Shown: piece by piece, positions 1 to 8,727 of the stretch
Numbering within the stretch: the first letter of the stretch is position 1
Layout of the letters: each line of letters starts with the position of its first letter
Assembly (NCBI GenBank): GCA_021201825.1
Contig: JAJQED010000039.1
Location: 1-64,000, forward strand
Source: Alistipes sp.
GTDB taxonomy: Bacteria > Bacteroidota > Bacteroidia > Bacteroidales > Rikenellaceae
Direction: 5' to 3'
DNA length: 64,000 nt
The notes under the pieces: model-generated
The model's database searches: none
What the model was told of the DNA's origin: nothing
Seen by the model: the letters and a program-made list of their open reading frames with translations, nothing else
Translations under genes and position numbers: made by a program

Positions 1-50
1 ATCCTGCCCCGGCGAAAATGGCGGATAATTCCCGGCTTTGCCGGGACAGG
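1..50. repeat. Dispersed repeat, inverted copy of 14504-14550
   Basis: Read on the minus strand, this segment matches 14504-14550 at about 41 of 47 positions, including the core ATCCGCCATTTTCGCCGGGG and a CCCGGC..GCCGGG hairpin. It sits at the window edge, so the element may extend further left. Both copies lie near the 27-bp CGTCATTGCG-type repeat. It is intergenic and has no coding potential that I can support. Confidence 0.75.
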
Positions 51-72
51 GGATTTCTCCCTACGTTTTTCC

Positions 73-99
73 CGTCATTGCGAACGCAGTGAAGCAATC
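73..99. repeat. 27-bp REP-like repeat (CGTCATTGCG type)
   Basis: The 27-bp unit starts with CGTCATTGCGAACGCAG and recurs exactly, in inverted orientation, at 14357-14383 and 14395-14421. Related units with a GAGGAGCG core are at 14302-14334 and 14729-14818. It is followed by a small CCGGCC/GGCCGG hairpin at 112-126. The unit behaves like a short intergenic REP-type repeat. Confidence 0.8.
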
Positions 100-190
100 T
101 TATCCTTTATTCCGGCCAATGGCCGGAAAGCGGCCTTGTCCGCATTCCTGGCTTTTGATGGAAGAAAAACAAAAGGCCCCGCACCGTATT

Positions 191-418
191 TTAAAGTTCT
201 GCTACGCAACGAACCGATAAACCCGACGGGCGGAAGCCGCTGGTAGCGGGGGCGACGCTGCCGGAGCCGAAGCTCAGGTAGCTCGAGCGCTCGGTATTGA
301 CAGTCGACTGTGACGCCGACCAGTAATAACCGAGGGTAGCAGCCATGGACATAGCACCGGTAGTGTTGAGCCGCGCACCCGCCGCCGGATAGTAACCAGC
401 TCCCGGGCATAGCAAGTC
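191..418 (-). pseudogene. C-terminal remnant of a FISUMP/DUF1566-like surface protein
   Basis: The reading frame encodes about 74 residues with YYWSAS, SYLSFGSG and a final LSVRCVAEL. That is the usual ending of FISUMP/DUF1566-type domains in Bacteroidota surface and fimbrillin-like proteins. An in-frame TAG lies two codons upstream of the readable part (419-421), and I could find no continuing N-terminal domain up to position 600. No signal peptide or start region is present. The call as a decayed fragment rests on this motif order alone; a short independent protein is unlikely. Dispersed repeats flank it on the low-coordinate side. Confidence 0.6.
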
Positions 419-635
419 CTAGCGGCCGCTGGATTGTTCGCCGTGGCGGACGGTCCGAAGCAAAACCTAAAAGCCGACCGGAACCGAACGGCACGGAAAA
501 TCTGTTATAACCGGAAACCCAACAGTTCCCGGTGGACCGCTGAATTTTAAGACCCATCTCCCTGCCAGCTTACCGGCAAGAACTCGGGGTCGTTTCCGTC
601 TGTGTGGAGCCTTTTGGTTGCCCAATTTAGAAAAG

Positions 636-664
636 AAAAGCGTCCCGAGATATCGTCATATCTC
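636..664 (-). terminator. Probable terminator of the SDR-like gene
   Basis: On the minus strand the arms GAGATAT and ATATCTC (647-664) enclose a four-base loop and overlap the TGA stop at 656-658. A pyrimidine-rich stretch (CTTTTCTTTTC) follows after a short spacer. The stem is only seven base pairs, so the call is moderate. Confidence 0.45.
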
Positions 665-1384
665 CGTAGTGGCGATAATGCTCTGCTCGGGATGGTGTTC
701 GATCATGTGGTCGTTATACCAAGACGAGAGCCGGCGGATATCCGAAATTTTATAGATGTTACAGCCATGGGAATGGACCGCCGCTTCGACCATGGCCGCC
801 GCCACGGTACGGGCATTTACCGGCCTTTTGTCACGCATTATCCCCAGTTTGTTCATGGACCGCACCGTGGACAGGGCCATCTCCTCACCCGGGCGTTTGT
901 CGTCCCGCTTGCCATAGAGCTGGGTAGGCCGGAGTATGGAGATATTCTCGAACGGCAGTTTTACCACCTTTTCCTCCAGTTCGCCCTTAATACGGGTGTA
1001 GAAGAACAACGAGTTTGCGTCCGCCCCGGCCGAGGAGACCAGGACGTAAGCCGGAACCCCGTTCCCGGCGGCTCCGGCGGCGAAATTATATTGATAGGTA
1101 AAGTCCACCTCGTACTGGCGCAGCTTGCCTCCCGCCTGCTTTCGGGTCGTGCCGAGGCATGAGAACAGTACATCCCCCTCGAGCAGTTCCCTCCAGGTGG
1201 CCGGGTCGCCGAAGTCCACGAAGTGTTCGGTCAGCTTCAGGTCGTCGAAGCCCGTATTGTGCCGTGTGAACGCCGCTATCTCGCTGAAGCGGCTGTCTGC
1301 AATCAGCAGGTCGAGCAACTGGCGCCCGACCATGCCCGTACCGCCTATCACAAGCGCTTTCAATCCCTTTTTTTCGATTGCCAT
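656..1384 (-). CDS. Atypical SDR family NAD(P)-binding protein (HTATIP2/TIP30-like)
   Basis: The 242-residue protein has a Rossmann nucleotide-binding motif GGTGMVG at residues 14-20. It also has the later SSAG serine region and a YTRIK (YxxxK) catalytic-type motif, as in atypical short-chain dehydrogenases. The RPTQLYGKRDD segment resembles the HTATIP2/NAD(P)H-binding family, which is usually annotated as oxidoreductase or nucleoside-sugar epimerase. No signal peptide is present, so it should be cytoplasmic. Its substrate cannot be told. It is transcribed alone; the next gene upstream is separated by a strong terminator at 1466-1493. Confidence 0.75.
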   Translation of the reverse strand: MAIEKKGLKALVIGGTGMVGRQLLDLLIADSRFSEIAAFTRHNTGFDDLKLTEHFVDFGDPATWRELLEGDVLFSCLGTTRKQAGGKLRQYEVDFTYQYNFAAGAAGNGVPAYVLVSSAGADANSLFFYTRIKGELEEKVVKLPFENISILRPTQLYGKRDDKRPGEEMALSTVRSMNKLGIMRDKRPVNARTVAAAMVEAAVHSHGCNIYKISDIRRLSSWYNDHMIEHHPEQSIIATTEI

Positions 1385-1465
1385 AACTTGATATAATATT
1401 ACCTCGGCCCGGAATATGTCTAATCCAGGCCGGGAATTTAATTTAATCTTATTTAAAGTTATAAA

Positions 1466-1493
1466 AAAATACCCTGCCGCGGCAGGGTATTTT
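1466..1493. terminator. 28-bp perfect palindrome, bidirectional terminator
   Basis: A perfect palindrome with a GC-rich core (ACCCTGCCGCGGCAGGGT) is flanked by A-runs on one side and T-runs on the other. It lies 13 bp beyond the stop of the minus-strand gene at 1506. The minus-strand transcript would form a long stem ending in a run of U. Confidence 0.85.
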
Positions 1494-1505
1494 CCGAAAA
1501 GCCGT

Positions 1506-2228
1506 TTATCGCCGGTGTGGTTTGTTCAGTTCGGCAAGCACGGTATAGTCCAGCAGGTTGTGGTGGGTGTCGTAAATCTCCGACCTTACGATCCCCGCAC
1601 CCGAGCTGTACCATTCCATACCACGGTAAGTGGCTTTTTCGCCTTTTTCGTGGCCGGTGACCTCGATGGAGAAAGATATCTTGGTGGCGTCGAACGTTCC
1701 GGCGGGTGTCGTCACCTGTTCGGTACCCTCGATCTGGCGCCCGTATTTACGTACCGTCGCTATCACGTCCTTGTTGTCGGCCGAACGGATGGTGAACGAG
1801 CCGCCGTCCATCTCGAAGTCGCTCTGGAGCAGCATCGGGTCGGCAAACAGGTTCGGGTAGTCCAAAAAGTCACCCGACAGTTCGGTCATCATACCGATAT
1901 ACTGCCCGACTGAGGGCGACAGGGCGTTGCTCTTCATGTCCATCATGAATGTACCGTCCATATACTGTGCGTCTATTTTACCCTGGTTAAGGGTATTGCC
2001 GTTGGCGTCGGCCATCACGTAGACGATATCGAGTTCCTGCCCGTCGAAGTATTCGTAATTCTTGGTGACGGTCATGGTCATAGTCCCCTGCAGGTTGTGG
2101 TTGGCGTCATAGCATTTGCTTACCAGCTGCGTTCCCTCGTCGTTGGGGAAGAATTGCAGCAGGTTGTCCTGCGCGTTGGCGGCGGCCAGTCCCGCAAAGG
2201 CGCATACGGTAAAAAGGAGTTTTTTCAT
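1506..2228 (-). CDS. Secreted DUF3108/TapB-like protein of unknown function
   Basis: I chose the start MKKLLFTVCAFAGLAAANAQ because it gives a clean signal peptide with cleavage after ANA (about residue 19). Longer in-frame starts would read through the intergenic region and the neighbouring ABC gene. The mature part (about 220 residues) looks like an all-beta protein with alternating polar and hydrophobic residues and a VTTPAGTFDATKI segment. That segment resembles DUF3108/TapB-like periplasmic proteins. No lipobox, membrane helix or catalytic motif is visible. It lies 71 bp downstream of the double ABC ATPase gene on the same strand and may be co-transcribed. Confidence 0.7.
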   Translation of the reverse strand: MKKLLFTVCAFAGLAAANAQDNLLQFFPNDEGTQLVSKCYDANHNLQGTMTMTVTKNYEYFDGQELDIVYVMADANGNTLNQGKIDAQYMDGTFMMDMKSNALSPSVGQYIGMMTELSGDFLDYPNLFADPMLLQSDFEMDGGSFTIRSADNKDVIATVRKYGRQIEGTEQVTTPAGTFDATKISFSIEVTGHEKGEKATYRGMEWYSSGAGIVRSEIYDTHHNLLDYTVLAELNKPHRR

Positions 2229-2299
2229 AGCCTTATCTTTTAAGTTATTAAAATCGTTACGGCTATGATAAACAAAAACCCGACCAAAAGGGGGCTCAT

Positions 2300-3718
2300 T
2301 TACAGCTGTTTTACAAGGTCGACACAGGACGGTATCTCTTCCCGGTAATGGGTGACGTATATGAGGGTTACCGTGCCCGAGGCGCAATACCGGGCAATTA
2401 CTTCTCCCGCCCGGCGCCGAGCCGCGTAGTCCAGTCCGTGCATCGGTTCGTCGAGGATCAGTACCCCGGGCCGTTTGACGAACGTACGGGCCAGCATCAC
2501 CAGCCGCTGCTGGCCGAACGAGAGGCGGGCGAACCGCCTGCCGGCAAGGTGGCCCGCCCCGAAAGCGGCGAGCCATGCGGCCGCTTCCGCACGCTGCTCG
2601 TCCGTTCCCGGCCCGGCAAGGCCCACAGTGTCATAGAATCCGGAAAGAACTACCTCGAGGGCCGAAATATCTTTCAGGTAATAGGAGTGGATGTCGGAAT
2701 TGAGGTAACCGATGCGCTTTTTGATGTCCCAGATGCTCTCCCCCGTACCGCGGCGGCGGTCGAACAGGGTAATGCGGTTGGCGTAGGCCTGCGGGTTGTC
2801 GCCATAGAGCAGGCTGAGCAGGGTGGATTTGCCGCTGCCGTTGCGCCCCAACAGCGCCCATTTCTCGCCCTTGCGGACCGTCCAGTCTATCTTTTCGAGG
2901 ATCACCTTTTCGCCGTAACGGACCGTTACCTCTTCGAGCCGGGCGAATATGCCGTAATCTGCGCTATCGTCACTACACGCAGCCACCGACACTACATCCG
3001 GAGCATAGAACAGCTTTCGATATCCGCTGCCGGTGAATCCGGCGACGGTTTGCGGCTCGCCGACAGCCATAGCCTTGACGGGAAGCACTTTGTCAATCCA
3101 GCCGTGGATATCCCGGGGGTCGGAAACCAACGTGACCAACTGCACCCGGCCACCGGCTGCAATTTCCCCGAGCATGACCGACAACTCTCCCCGCGAACCT
3201 TCGTCCAGCCCAACGAAAGGATTGTCGATGACCACTACCTCCGGACCCCCGGCCAGCGCCCGTATGACCAGCAGTTTGCGTAATTCGCCGCTGGATAGCG
3301 ACACGATATGTTTATCCAACGCCCCGCAAAGGCCGAATCGGTCGAACAGGGGCCGGGCGGCCTCGTTTTCCGCCCCGGAAAACAGTGTCCCGGCCAACGG
3401 GGTTGCCGCCCTGCCGTCGGCGTTCCACCGCTGCTGGTAATATGCTTCACGGCAATCGACGATGGAATAAATATCCCGGAACCCGATAGTCCGTACAGCC
3501 TCGTATGCGGGCCTGCCGGGGGCGGTATCTATCCGGACGCTTCCCTCTTTAAGCGGGATTCGGCGGAGCAGTATATCCGCCAGCACGCTTTTGCCCGCCC
3601 CGTTTGGGCCTGCCACCGCCCAATTTTCACCCGGCATGATATCCCAGTCCACGGCCTCCCGGAAGCGGAACTGGGGCGACAGGGGCACGGCACCCCGTAA
3701 ACTGATCTTCGGTTCCAT
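2300..3718 (-). CDS. ABC protein with two fused ATPase domains (ModF/PhrA-like)
   Basis: The protein is about 472 residues from MEPKISL. I preferred this start over one 17 codons earlier because the earlier stretch lies in the divergent promoter region. Two complete nucleotide-binding domains are visible: Walker A GPNGAGKS at 37-44, signature LSSGEL and Walker B VVVIDNPFVGLD in the first; GRNGSGKST, LSFGQQ and VLILDEPMHGLD in the second. There are no membrane segments. This double arrangement is found in ModF ('photorepair protein PhrA') proteins, whose role is poorly known. It diverges from manA. Confidence 0.85.
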   Translation of the reverse strand: MEPKISLRGAVPLSPQFRFREAVDWDIMPGENWAVAGPNGAGKSVLADILLRRIPLKEGSVRIDTAPGRPAYEAVRTIGFRDIYSIVDCREAYYQQRWNADGRAATPLAGTLFSGAENEAARPLFDRFGLCGALDKHIVSLSSGELRKLLVIRALAGGPEVVVIDNPFVGLDEGSRGELSVMLGEIAAGGRVQLVTLVSDPRDIHGWIDKVLPVKAMAVGEPQTVAGFTGSGYRKLFYAPDVVSVAACSDDSADYGIFARLEEVTVRYGEKVILEKIDWTVRKGEKWALLGRNGSGKSTLLSLLYGDNPQAYANRITLFDRRRGTGESIWDIKKRIGYLNSDIHSYYLKDISALEVVLSGFYDTVGLAGPGTDEQRAEAAAWLAAFGAGHLAGRRFARLSFGQQRLVMLARTFVKRPGVLILDEPMHGLDYAARRRAGEVIARYCASGTVTLIYVTHYREEIPSCVDLVKQL

Positions 3719-3805
3719 AGCGGTAAAGTTAACCATCGGGGCGGCAAAATATACCGACCCTGTTTTCAAAAGGGCCGAAAATTGTTATTTCCCGAGAAAA
3801 ACACC

Positions 3806-3813
3806 TAATTTTG
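3806..3813 (+). promoter_or_regulatory. Bacteroidota -7 box upstream of manA
   Basis: TAATTTTG is an exact match to TAnnTTTG and lies 40 bp before the manA start. A weak TTG-containing -33 region lies about 20 bp further upstream. Confidence 0.5.
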
Positions 3814-3853
3814 AACCGCCGGAAAGAAGACCGGCCTAAAAAGCCATACCGCT

Positions 3854-4822
3854 ATGTTATATCCGCTAAAGTTCAAACCGCGCCTTAAAGAACGTATCTG
3901 GGGCGGTAACGCGTTGGAGACCGAGATGGGCAAACAGCTGCCCGCCGGCAGGAAGATCGGCGAAAGCTGGGAAATCTCCGGCGTACAGAAAGATATTTCG
4001 GTCGTCGTGAACGGCGACCTGGCAGGCAACGACCTGCAGGAACTTATCGAGGTCTACATGGGCGACCTGGTAGGGGACCATGTCTACAACAAATACGGGG
4101 TGGAATTTCCCCTGCTTATCAAACTTATCGACGCGCGTGACGTCCTTTCCATTCAGGTCCACCCGGACGACGAACTGGCCCGCGAGCGCCATAACTCTTA
4201 CGGCAAGACCGAGATGTGGTATGTGCTGGCCGCCGATCCCGGGGCCTCGCTATATGTCGGCTTCAACCGGACCGTTACCCGGGATGAATACCTCGACGCG
4301 GTGAGCAACGGTACGTTGCCCTCGCTGTTGCGGGAGGAAAAGGTCCGGCCCGGCGACTCGTTCTTTATACCGGCCGGAACTATCCACGCCATCGGCAAGG
4401 GGCTTCTCATCGCCGAGATCCAGCAGACTTCGGACGTCACCTACCGTGTGGACGACTGGGGCCGCGTGGACGATAACGGCAACCCGCGTGAACTGCATAC
4501 CGAACTGGCCGTGGACGCCATCGACTTCCGGCCCCCGCACGATTTGAAGACCCATGCCGTGGCGGTGCCCAACGAGTCGGTGCCGGTGGAAGAGTGCCGC
4601 TATTTTACCACCAACCTGCTGCAGGTGAGCGACAGCGTAGAGCGGGATTATTCCGCCCTTGACTCGTTCGTGATCTATATCTGTATCGACGGGGAGCTGA
4701 ACGTGTGTTACAGCGGGGGAAGCGAAACCCTTTCAAAAGGCGAGACGATGCTCATCCCGGCCCAGGAGGACAGCATAGAGCTGGACGGCGAGGGTACGGT
4801 GCTCGAAGTCTACGTAGATTAA
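3854..4822 (+). CDS. manA: Mannose-6-phosphate isomerase, class I
   Basis: The 322-residue protein interconverts mannose 6-phosphate and fructose 6-phosphate in the cytoplasm, linking glycolysis to mannose sugars. It opens with LKFKPRLKERIWGG, the usual start of the short class I family. Zinc-ligand motifs are visible: IQVHPDDE, KTEMWYV and GTIHAIGKG. The length fits the short Bacteroidota/Firmicutes type, which lacks the long C-terminal extension of enterobacterial ManA. The next gene (YitT-like) starts 21 bp downstream and probably shares the transcript. Confidence 0.93.
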   Translation: MLYPLKFKPRLKERIWGGNALETEMGKQLPAGRKIGESWEISGVQKDISVVVNGDLAGNDLQELIEVYMGDLVGDHVYNKYGVEFPLLIKLIDARDVLSIQVHPDDELARERHNSYGKTEMWYVLAADPGASLYVGFNRTVTRDEYLDAVSNGTLPSLLREEKVRPGDSFFIPAGTIHAIGKGLLIAEIQQTSDVTYRVDDWGRVDDNGNPRELHTELAVDAIDFRPPHDLKTHAVAVPNESVPVEECRYFTTNLLQVSDSVERDYSALDSFVIYICIDGELNVCYSGGSETLSKGETMLIPAQEDSIELDGEGTVLEVYVD

Positions 4823-4843
4823 CCCACGGCAACCCGTCCCGGA

Positions 4844-5752
4844 ATGGTCAAATTAACCGGCAAGGCCCTGGCACGGGCTATCAGGGAATATATCATTATA
4901 ACGGTCGGGCTGTTTACCTACGCGTTCGCGTGGGTGGCGGTCATCCTGCCTGCCGATATCGTCGGCGGCGGGGTAAGCGGTGCGGCCGTGCTTATCTACC
5001 ACGCCACCGGGGGCGAAGCCGGCGGTATCCCGCTGGCGGTATCCATTTTGGTCCTAAACGGCATACTGCTCGTTATCGCCTCGTTCATTATCGGTTTCAG
5101 GTTCAGCACAAAGACCATCTACGGAGTCGTCGTCCTATCGTTCGCGATGGGGTTCCTGCAACAACTGATACCGGCCGACCTGCTGGGCCTGGCGCAGGAC
5201 AAACTCCTGTCGGGCATATTGGGGGGCGCCCTCTCCGGCATAGGCATCAGCGTCTGCTTCTCGCAGGGCGGCAGTACCGGCGGGACGGACATTATAGCCA
5301 TGATAATCAACAAGTACCGTTCGGTAAGCTACGGGCGTGTGCTTATGACCTGCGATTTTATCGTTATAGGTCTGTCGTATTTTATCGGCAACGGTATCTC
5401 CACCGTGATATACAGCTATGTACTGGTGGCCGTAGCCGGTTATACGGTCGATACCATTGTGGCCGGCAATAAGCAGTCCTCCCAGCTATTTATAATCTCC
5501 AAGCATTACGACCGGATTGCCGAGAGGATAGTGGGTGACGCCCACCGTGGTGTGACCCTGCTGGACGGGCAGGGATGGTACAGCAAACAACCGATGAAGA
5601 TAGTGCTGGTGGTGTGCCGCAAGAACGAAACGAGCACCATATTCCGAATCATAAAGGATTGCGACCCGGACGCTTTTATAACCGTGGGAAGCGTGATGGG
5701 TGTTTACGGCCTCGGGTTCGACCAGCTTAAAACGCCCCGCAAAGCGAAATAG
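4844..5752 (+). CDS. YitT family membrane protein (DUF161/DUF2179)
   Basis: The 302-residue protein has an N-terminal half with about five or six hydrophobic segments, beginning IIITVGLFTYAFAWVAVILP. The conserved glycine-rich sequence GGSTGGTDIIAMI is near residue 145. The C-terminal soluble part, with the MKIVLVVCRKNE segment, is the DUF2179 domain. The family is widespread and usually called a YitT or uncharacterised transporter-like protein; its substrate is unknown. It follows manA by 21 bp and is followed by a strong hairpin terminator. Confidence 0.88.
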   Translation: MVKLTGKALARAIREYIIITVGLFTYAFAWVAVILPADIVGGGVSGAAVLIYHATGGEAGGIPLAVSILVLNGILLVIASFIIGFRFSTKTIYGVVVLSFAMGFLQQLIPADLLGLAQDKLLSGILGGALSGIGISVCFSQGGSTGGTDIIAMIINKYRSVSYGRVLMTCDFIVIGLSYFIGNGISTVIYSYVLVAVAGYTVDTIVAGNKQSSQLFIISKHYDRIAERIVGDAHRGVTLLDGQGWYSKQPMKIVLVVCRKNETSTIFRIIKDCDPDAFITVGSVMGVYGLGFDQLKTPRKAK

Positions 5753-5774
5753 CGATCCGCACCATATACGGCAA

Positions 5775-5808
5775 CGCCCCGGGAGGTAATGATCCTCCCG
5801 GGGCGTTT
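5775..5808. terminator. Intrinsic terminator between convergent genes
   Basis: A 12-bp GC-rich stem (CGCCCCGGGAGG with CCTCCCGGGGCG) closes a 7-base loop and is followed by GTTTGCTT. It lies between the stops of the YitT-like gene (5752) and the GH57 gene (5830) and may serve both directions. Confidence 0.8.
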
Positions 5809-5829
5809 GCTTGATGGCCGCCGGCCCTT

Positions 5830-7161
5830 TCAGGCCTGCAATTCGGCTTTCTTATCTTTTTTATGCTTCTTGGCTTTTTTCCCGGACGCGGAATTGAGCA
5901 GCCCGTTGGCCGTCTCGCATGGGGAGTGGCCCTCTGTATGTGCTTTAGGCGCGGTTACGGACGCTTCTCGTTCCGACTTCTTCTTACCGACCTCGATCGT
6001 AAAGTCGCTCAAAACGTTCATATAGTTAATGAACGCCTCGTAACTCGAGTCGTACGGATTGAAATAACTGTGTACGTCCCCGTCCGACAGCCATTTGGTG
6101 GCCATATAGTAGAAGTGGTCCGAGGTCTGCATGAAGTTCCAGACGTAGTTGAGCCCCGGTTCGTTGAGGCACCGCACGTCGTCGCGCAGGGCATATAGCT
6201 TATGGAAAGCCTCGTTCTGAAGCTCGTTGCCGAGCCATGCGGTCACGTCACGCTCCTCGTCGGCCCACGACATCGCATGCGGCGACGAGAGTACGGCGAC
6301 GGGCTGGTGCGCCTCAGTAGCCTCGGAGACCGTTGCGAATTTCAGCTTCCCGGTAGCGAGCGCTGCGGCGGGCAGGTAGGCCATAAAATCGAATATCCCG
6401 GTATCGGCATTCTGGTGCTCCCCGAACGTTTCGTAGTCCATGAAAAGGTTGATAACCTCGCCCGGAACGTCGTCGTTGGTGATCCAGCTCAGGTATTTCT
6501 CAACCGTGAGCGGCCATTCGTTCCATCCCCGGTCCGAGAACCGGAACGCGATATCGTCGCTCAGCTTGTAATTGCGCAGCAACAACCGCAGCCGCTGGTC
6601 GATGGCGTTGCAATAGATGAAATTGGGACTCTTCCACCCCAGGATATGCTTGGCCCCTTCGGCCAGCATGGCGCGGAACCCCATTTTGGCTACCGTTTCG
6701 CCGATAGTGTCGGAATATATCAGCTCGGTGTTCCGGAAAGCCGTCGGCCGCCGCCCGAACTCCATTTCGATAAGCCGTGCATGGGCCTCCACCTGGTCCA
6801 TGAACTCCTCCTCGTTGATCAGTGAGGAGAGGGAATGGTCGTATGTCTCGCACAGGAACTCCACACATCCGGTCCGGGCAAGCTTCTTGAAACTGTCCAG
6901 TACCTCGGGACAGAACTGGCGGAACTGCTCGATGGCAAGGCCCGTGATCGAAAAACTTACCCTGAACTGGTCCCCGTGCTGTTTTATCAGGTTGAGGAGC
7001 AGGGCGTTCATCGGCAGGTAACACCTCTGGGCCACTTTCTTCATGATAGTGCTGTTGGCCACGTCGTCGAGGTAGTAGTGGTCGCGTCCCATATTGAAAA
7101 ACCGGTACCTCTTGAGCCGCAGCGGCTGGTGTACCTGAAAATAGAAACATAGGGTCTTCAT
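5830..7161 (-). CDS. Glycoside hydrolase family 57, alpha-amylase-like
   Basis: The 443-residue protein contains the GH57 hallmark VHQPLRL at residues 10-16. RNTELIYSD carries the probable nucleophile Glu146, and MDYETFGEHQ carries the probable acid Asp242. The family cleaves or transfers alpha-1,4-glucans. There is no signal peptide, so it should act in the cytoplasm on glycogen. Beyond about residue 410 the tail becomes polar and lysine-rich (KKAKKHKKDKKAE), which is not part of the catalytic fold. It is the last gene of the debranching enzyme / GT4 / GH57 cluster conserved in Bacteroidetes. Confidence 0.9.
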   Translation of the reverse strand: MKTLCFYFQVHQPLRLKRYRFFNMGRDHYYLDDVANSTIMKKVAQRCYLPMNALLLNLIKQHGDQFRVSFSITGLAIEQFRQFCPEVLDSFKKLARTGCVEFLCETYDHSLSSLINEEEFMDQVEAHARLIEMEFGRRPTAFRNTELIYSDTIGETVAKMGFRAMLAEGAKHILGWKSPNFIYCNAIDQRLRLLLRNYKLSDDIAFRFSDRGWNEWPLTVEKYLSWITNDDVPGEVINLFMDYETFGEHQNADTGIFDFMAYLPAAALATGKLKFATVSEATEAHQPVAVLSSPHAMSWADEERDVTAWLGNELQNEAFHKLYALRDDVRCLNEPGLNYVWNFMQTSDHFYYMATKWLSDGDVHSYFNPYDSSYEAFINYMNVLSDFTIEVGKKKSEREASVTAPKAHTEGHSPCETANGLLNSASGKKAKKHKKDKKAELQA

Positions 7162-7273
7162 AGAGCGATGTGGTATTATATTTATACTTATACGAACCGG
7201 TTATGTCTTCTTTTGCCGCCGGACTTGCGATCCGGTATATTCCCGGCCCCGATTGGCGAGCGGGCCCGCGAAG

Positions 7274-8569
7274 CTATTTGTTGACCGCCGATTCGTAAAC
7301 TTCTTTCACTTTTGCAGCCGCGTTGTCCCACTTGAGGCCTGTCACTTCCTCGAGCCCCTTGCGGGCGAACATATTTCCCAGGGCCGGGTACTGCACCAGG
7401 GCGTAAATGGCATCCGCCATTGCGTCCACGTCCCAGTAATCGACCTTTACCGCATAGTCCAGTACTTCGGCCACGCCGGACTGTTTGGAGATGATCACCG
7501 GCACGTTCGATTTCATGGCCTCCAGCGGGCTGATCCCGAACGGCTCGCTCACCGACGGCATCACATACACGTCGCTCATCGAGAACATCTTCTGCACGTC
7601 GTCCCCTTTCAGGAAGCCGGTGAAATGGAACTTGTCGGCGATGCCCAGCTTGGCCACCCGGCGGATGACGTGGTTCATCATATCGCCGCTGCCGGCCATC
7701 ACGAACCGCACGTTGTCCACTTTTTTGAGCACCTTGGCCGCCGCTTCCACGAAATAGTCCGGGCCTTTCTGGTAGGTTATCCTGCCGAGGAACGTCACGA
7801 TCTTGTCGCGGACCCCGCGCTCGGCCTCCGCATTCTCGTTTGCCGAGAAAGCCACGGCGTTATGCACCGTTACCACCTTGTCGGCCGGAATGCCGTATTT
7901 CTCGATCACGATGTTGCGGGTCAGGTTGCTGACCGCTATCACCCGGTCGGCAGCGCTCATTCCGCCCCTTTCCAGGTCGTACACCTGCTGGTTTACGTTC
8001 TCCCCGCTTCGGTCGAATTCCGTAGCGTGCATGTGGACCACCAGCGGCTTGCCCGAAACGTTCTTGGCCGCAATGCCGGCGAAATAGGTCAGCCAGTCAT
8101 GGGCATGTATGACGTCGAACTGTCCCTCGAGCTGTTTGGCCACCTCGGCGGCCACCACGGCATAACGGGCCACTTCCTCCATAAGGTTGGCGCCGTATTT
8201 ACCGGAAAAATTGTAGCGCTCGCGCCACAGGTCACCCGGGATGTGCCGCCCCTCGCGGTTCACGGTTACTTCCCGGCGCTGAGCCTCGAAATCCTCGGGC
8301 GAGATATAGGGGACCAGGTTGGAATCGATATGGATGAATGAGAGGTTCTCGGGGAGGATATCCGTGCCGATGCGGCCGTATTGGGCTTCTACGTCGCTGG
8401 CATTGACCACCCGGACGAACCGCTGGTCCTCGTCTCCGTAAGCGTGCGGCATCACGAATGTTACCTTGACACCGTTATTGGCAAGGCCCCTGGTAAGGCC
8501 GTAACAGGCCGTTCCCAATCCCCCTGCGATATGGGGCGGAAATTCCCATCCGAACATTAATACTCTCAT
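7274..8569 (-). CDS. Glycosyltransferase family 4, glycogen synthase-type
   Basis: The 431-residue GT-B protein opens with MLMFGWEFPPHIAGGLGT-like sequence, a glycine-rich sugar-nucleotide loop. It ends with SEPFGISPLEAM, the E-x7-E type motif of GT4 enzymes that binds the nucleotide sugar. It has no signal peptide or membrane helix. By family and by position between the debranching enzyme and the GH57 enzyme, it most likely extends alpha-1,4-glucan. The exact donor cannot be read from the sequence. The gap to the GH57 gene is 112 bp and to the upstream debranching gene 158 bp; the three genes run in one direction. Confidence 0.88.
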   Translation of the reverse strand: MRVLMFGWEFPPHIAGGLGTACYGLTRGLANNGVKVTFVMPHAYGDEDQRFVRVVNASDVEAQYGRIGTDILPENLSFIHIDSNLVPYISPEDFEAQRREVTVNREGRHIPGDLWRERYNFSGKYGANLMEEVARYAVVAAEVAKQLEGQFDVIHAHDWLTYFAGIAAKNVSGKPLVVHMHATEFDRSGENVNQQVYDLERGGMSAADRVIAVSNLTRNIVIEKYGIPADKVVTVHNAVAFSANENAEAERGVRDKIVTFLGRITYQKGPDYFVEAAAKVLKKVDNVRFVMAGSGDMMNHVIRRVAKLGIADKFHFTGFLKGDDVQKMFSMSDVYVMPSVSEPFGISPLEAMKSNVPVIISKQSGVAEVLDYAVKVDYWDVDAMADAIYALVQYPALGNMFARKGLEEVTGLKWDNAAAKVKEVYESAVNK

Positions 8570-8727
8570 AGTGGCGAATATTGCTTATTATATATTTATC
8601 TTATCGGCGGACGCGGTCCGCCCCTGCCTGGTATCCCTTTTTTGCACCGTTTCCCGGCCGGGACGTAATCCGTACCCCGGGTTATTGCCGCAATAAACAA
8701 TCCAAACCCCGGCCCTGCGGGCCGCGT

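Noticed and set aside
7253-8341. Long open frame opposite the GT4 gene
   Set aside because: It is the shadow of a well supported glycosyltransferase gene in GC-rich DNA and shows no family motif.
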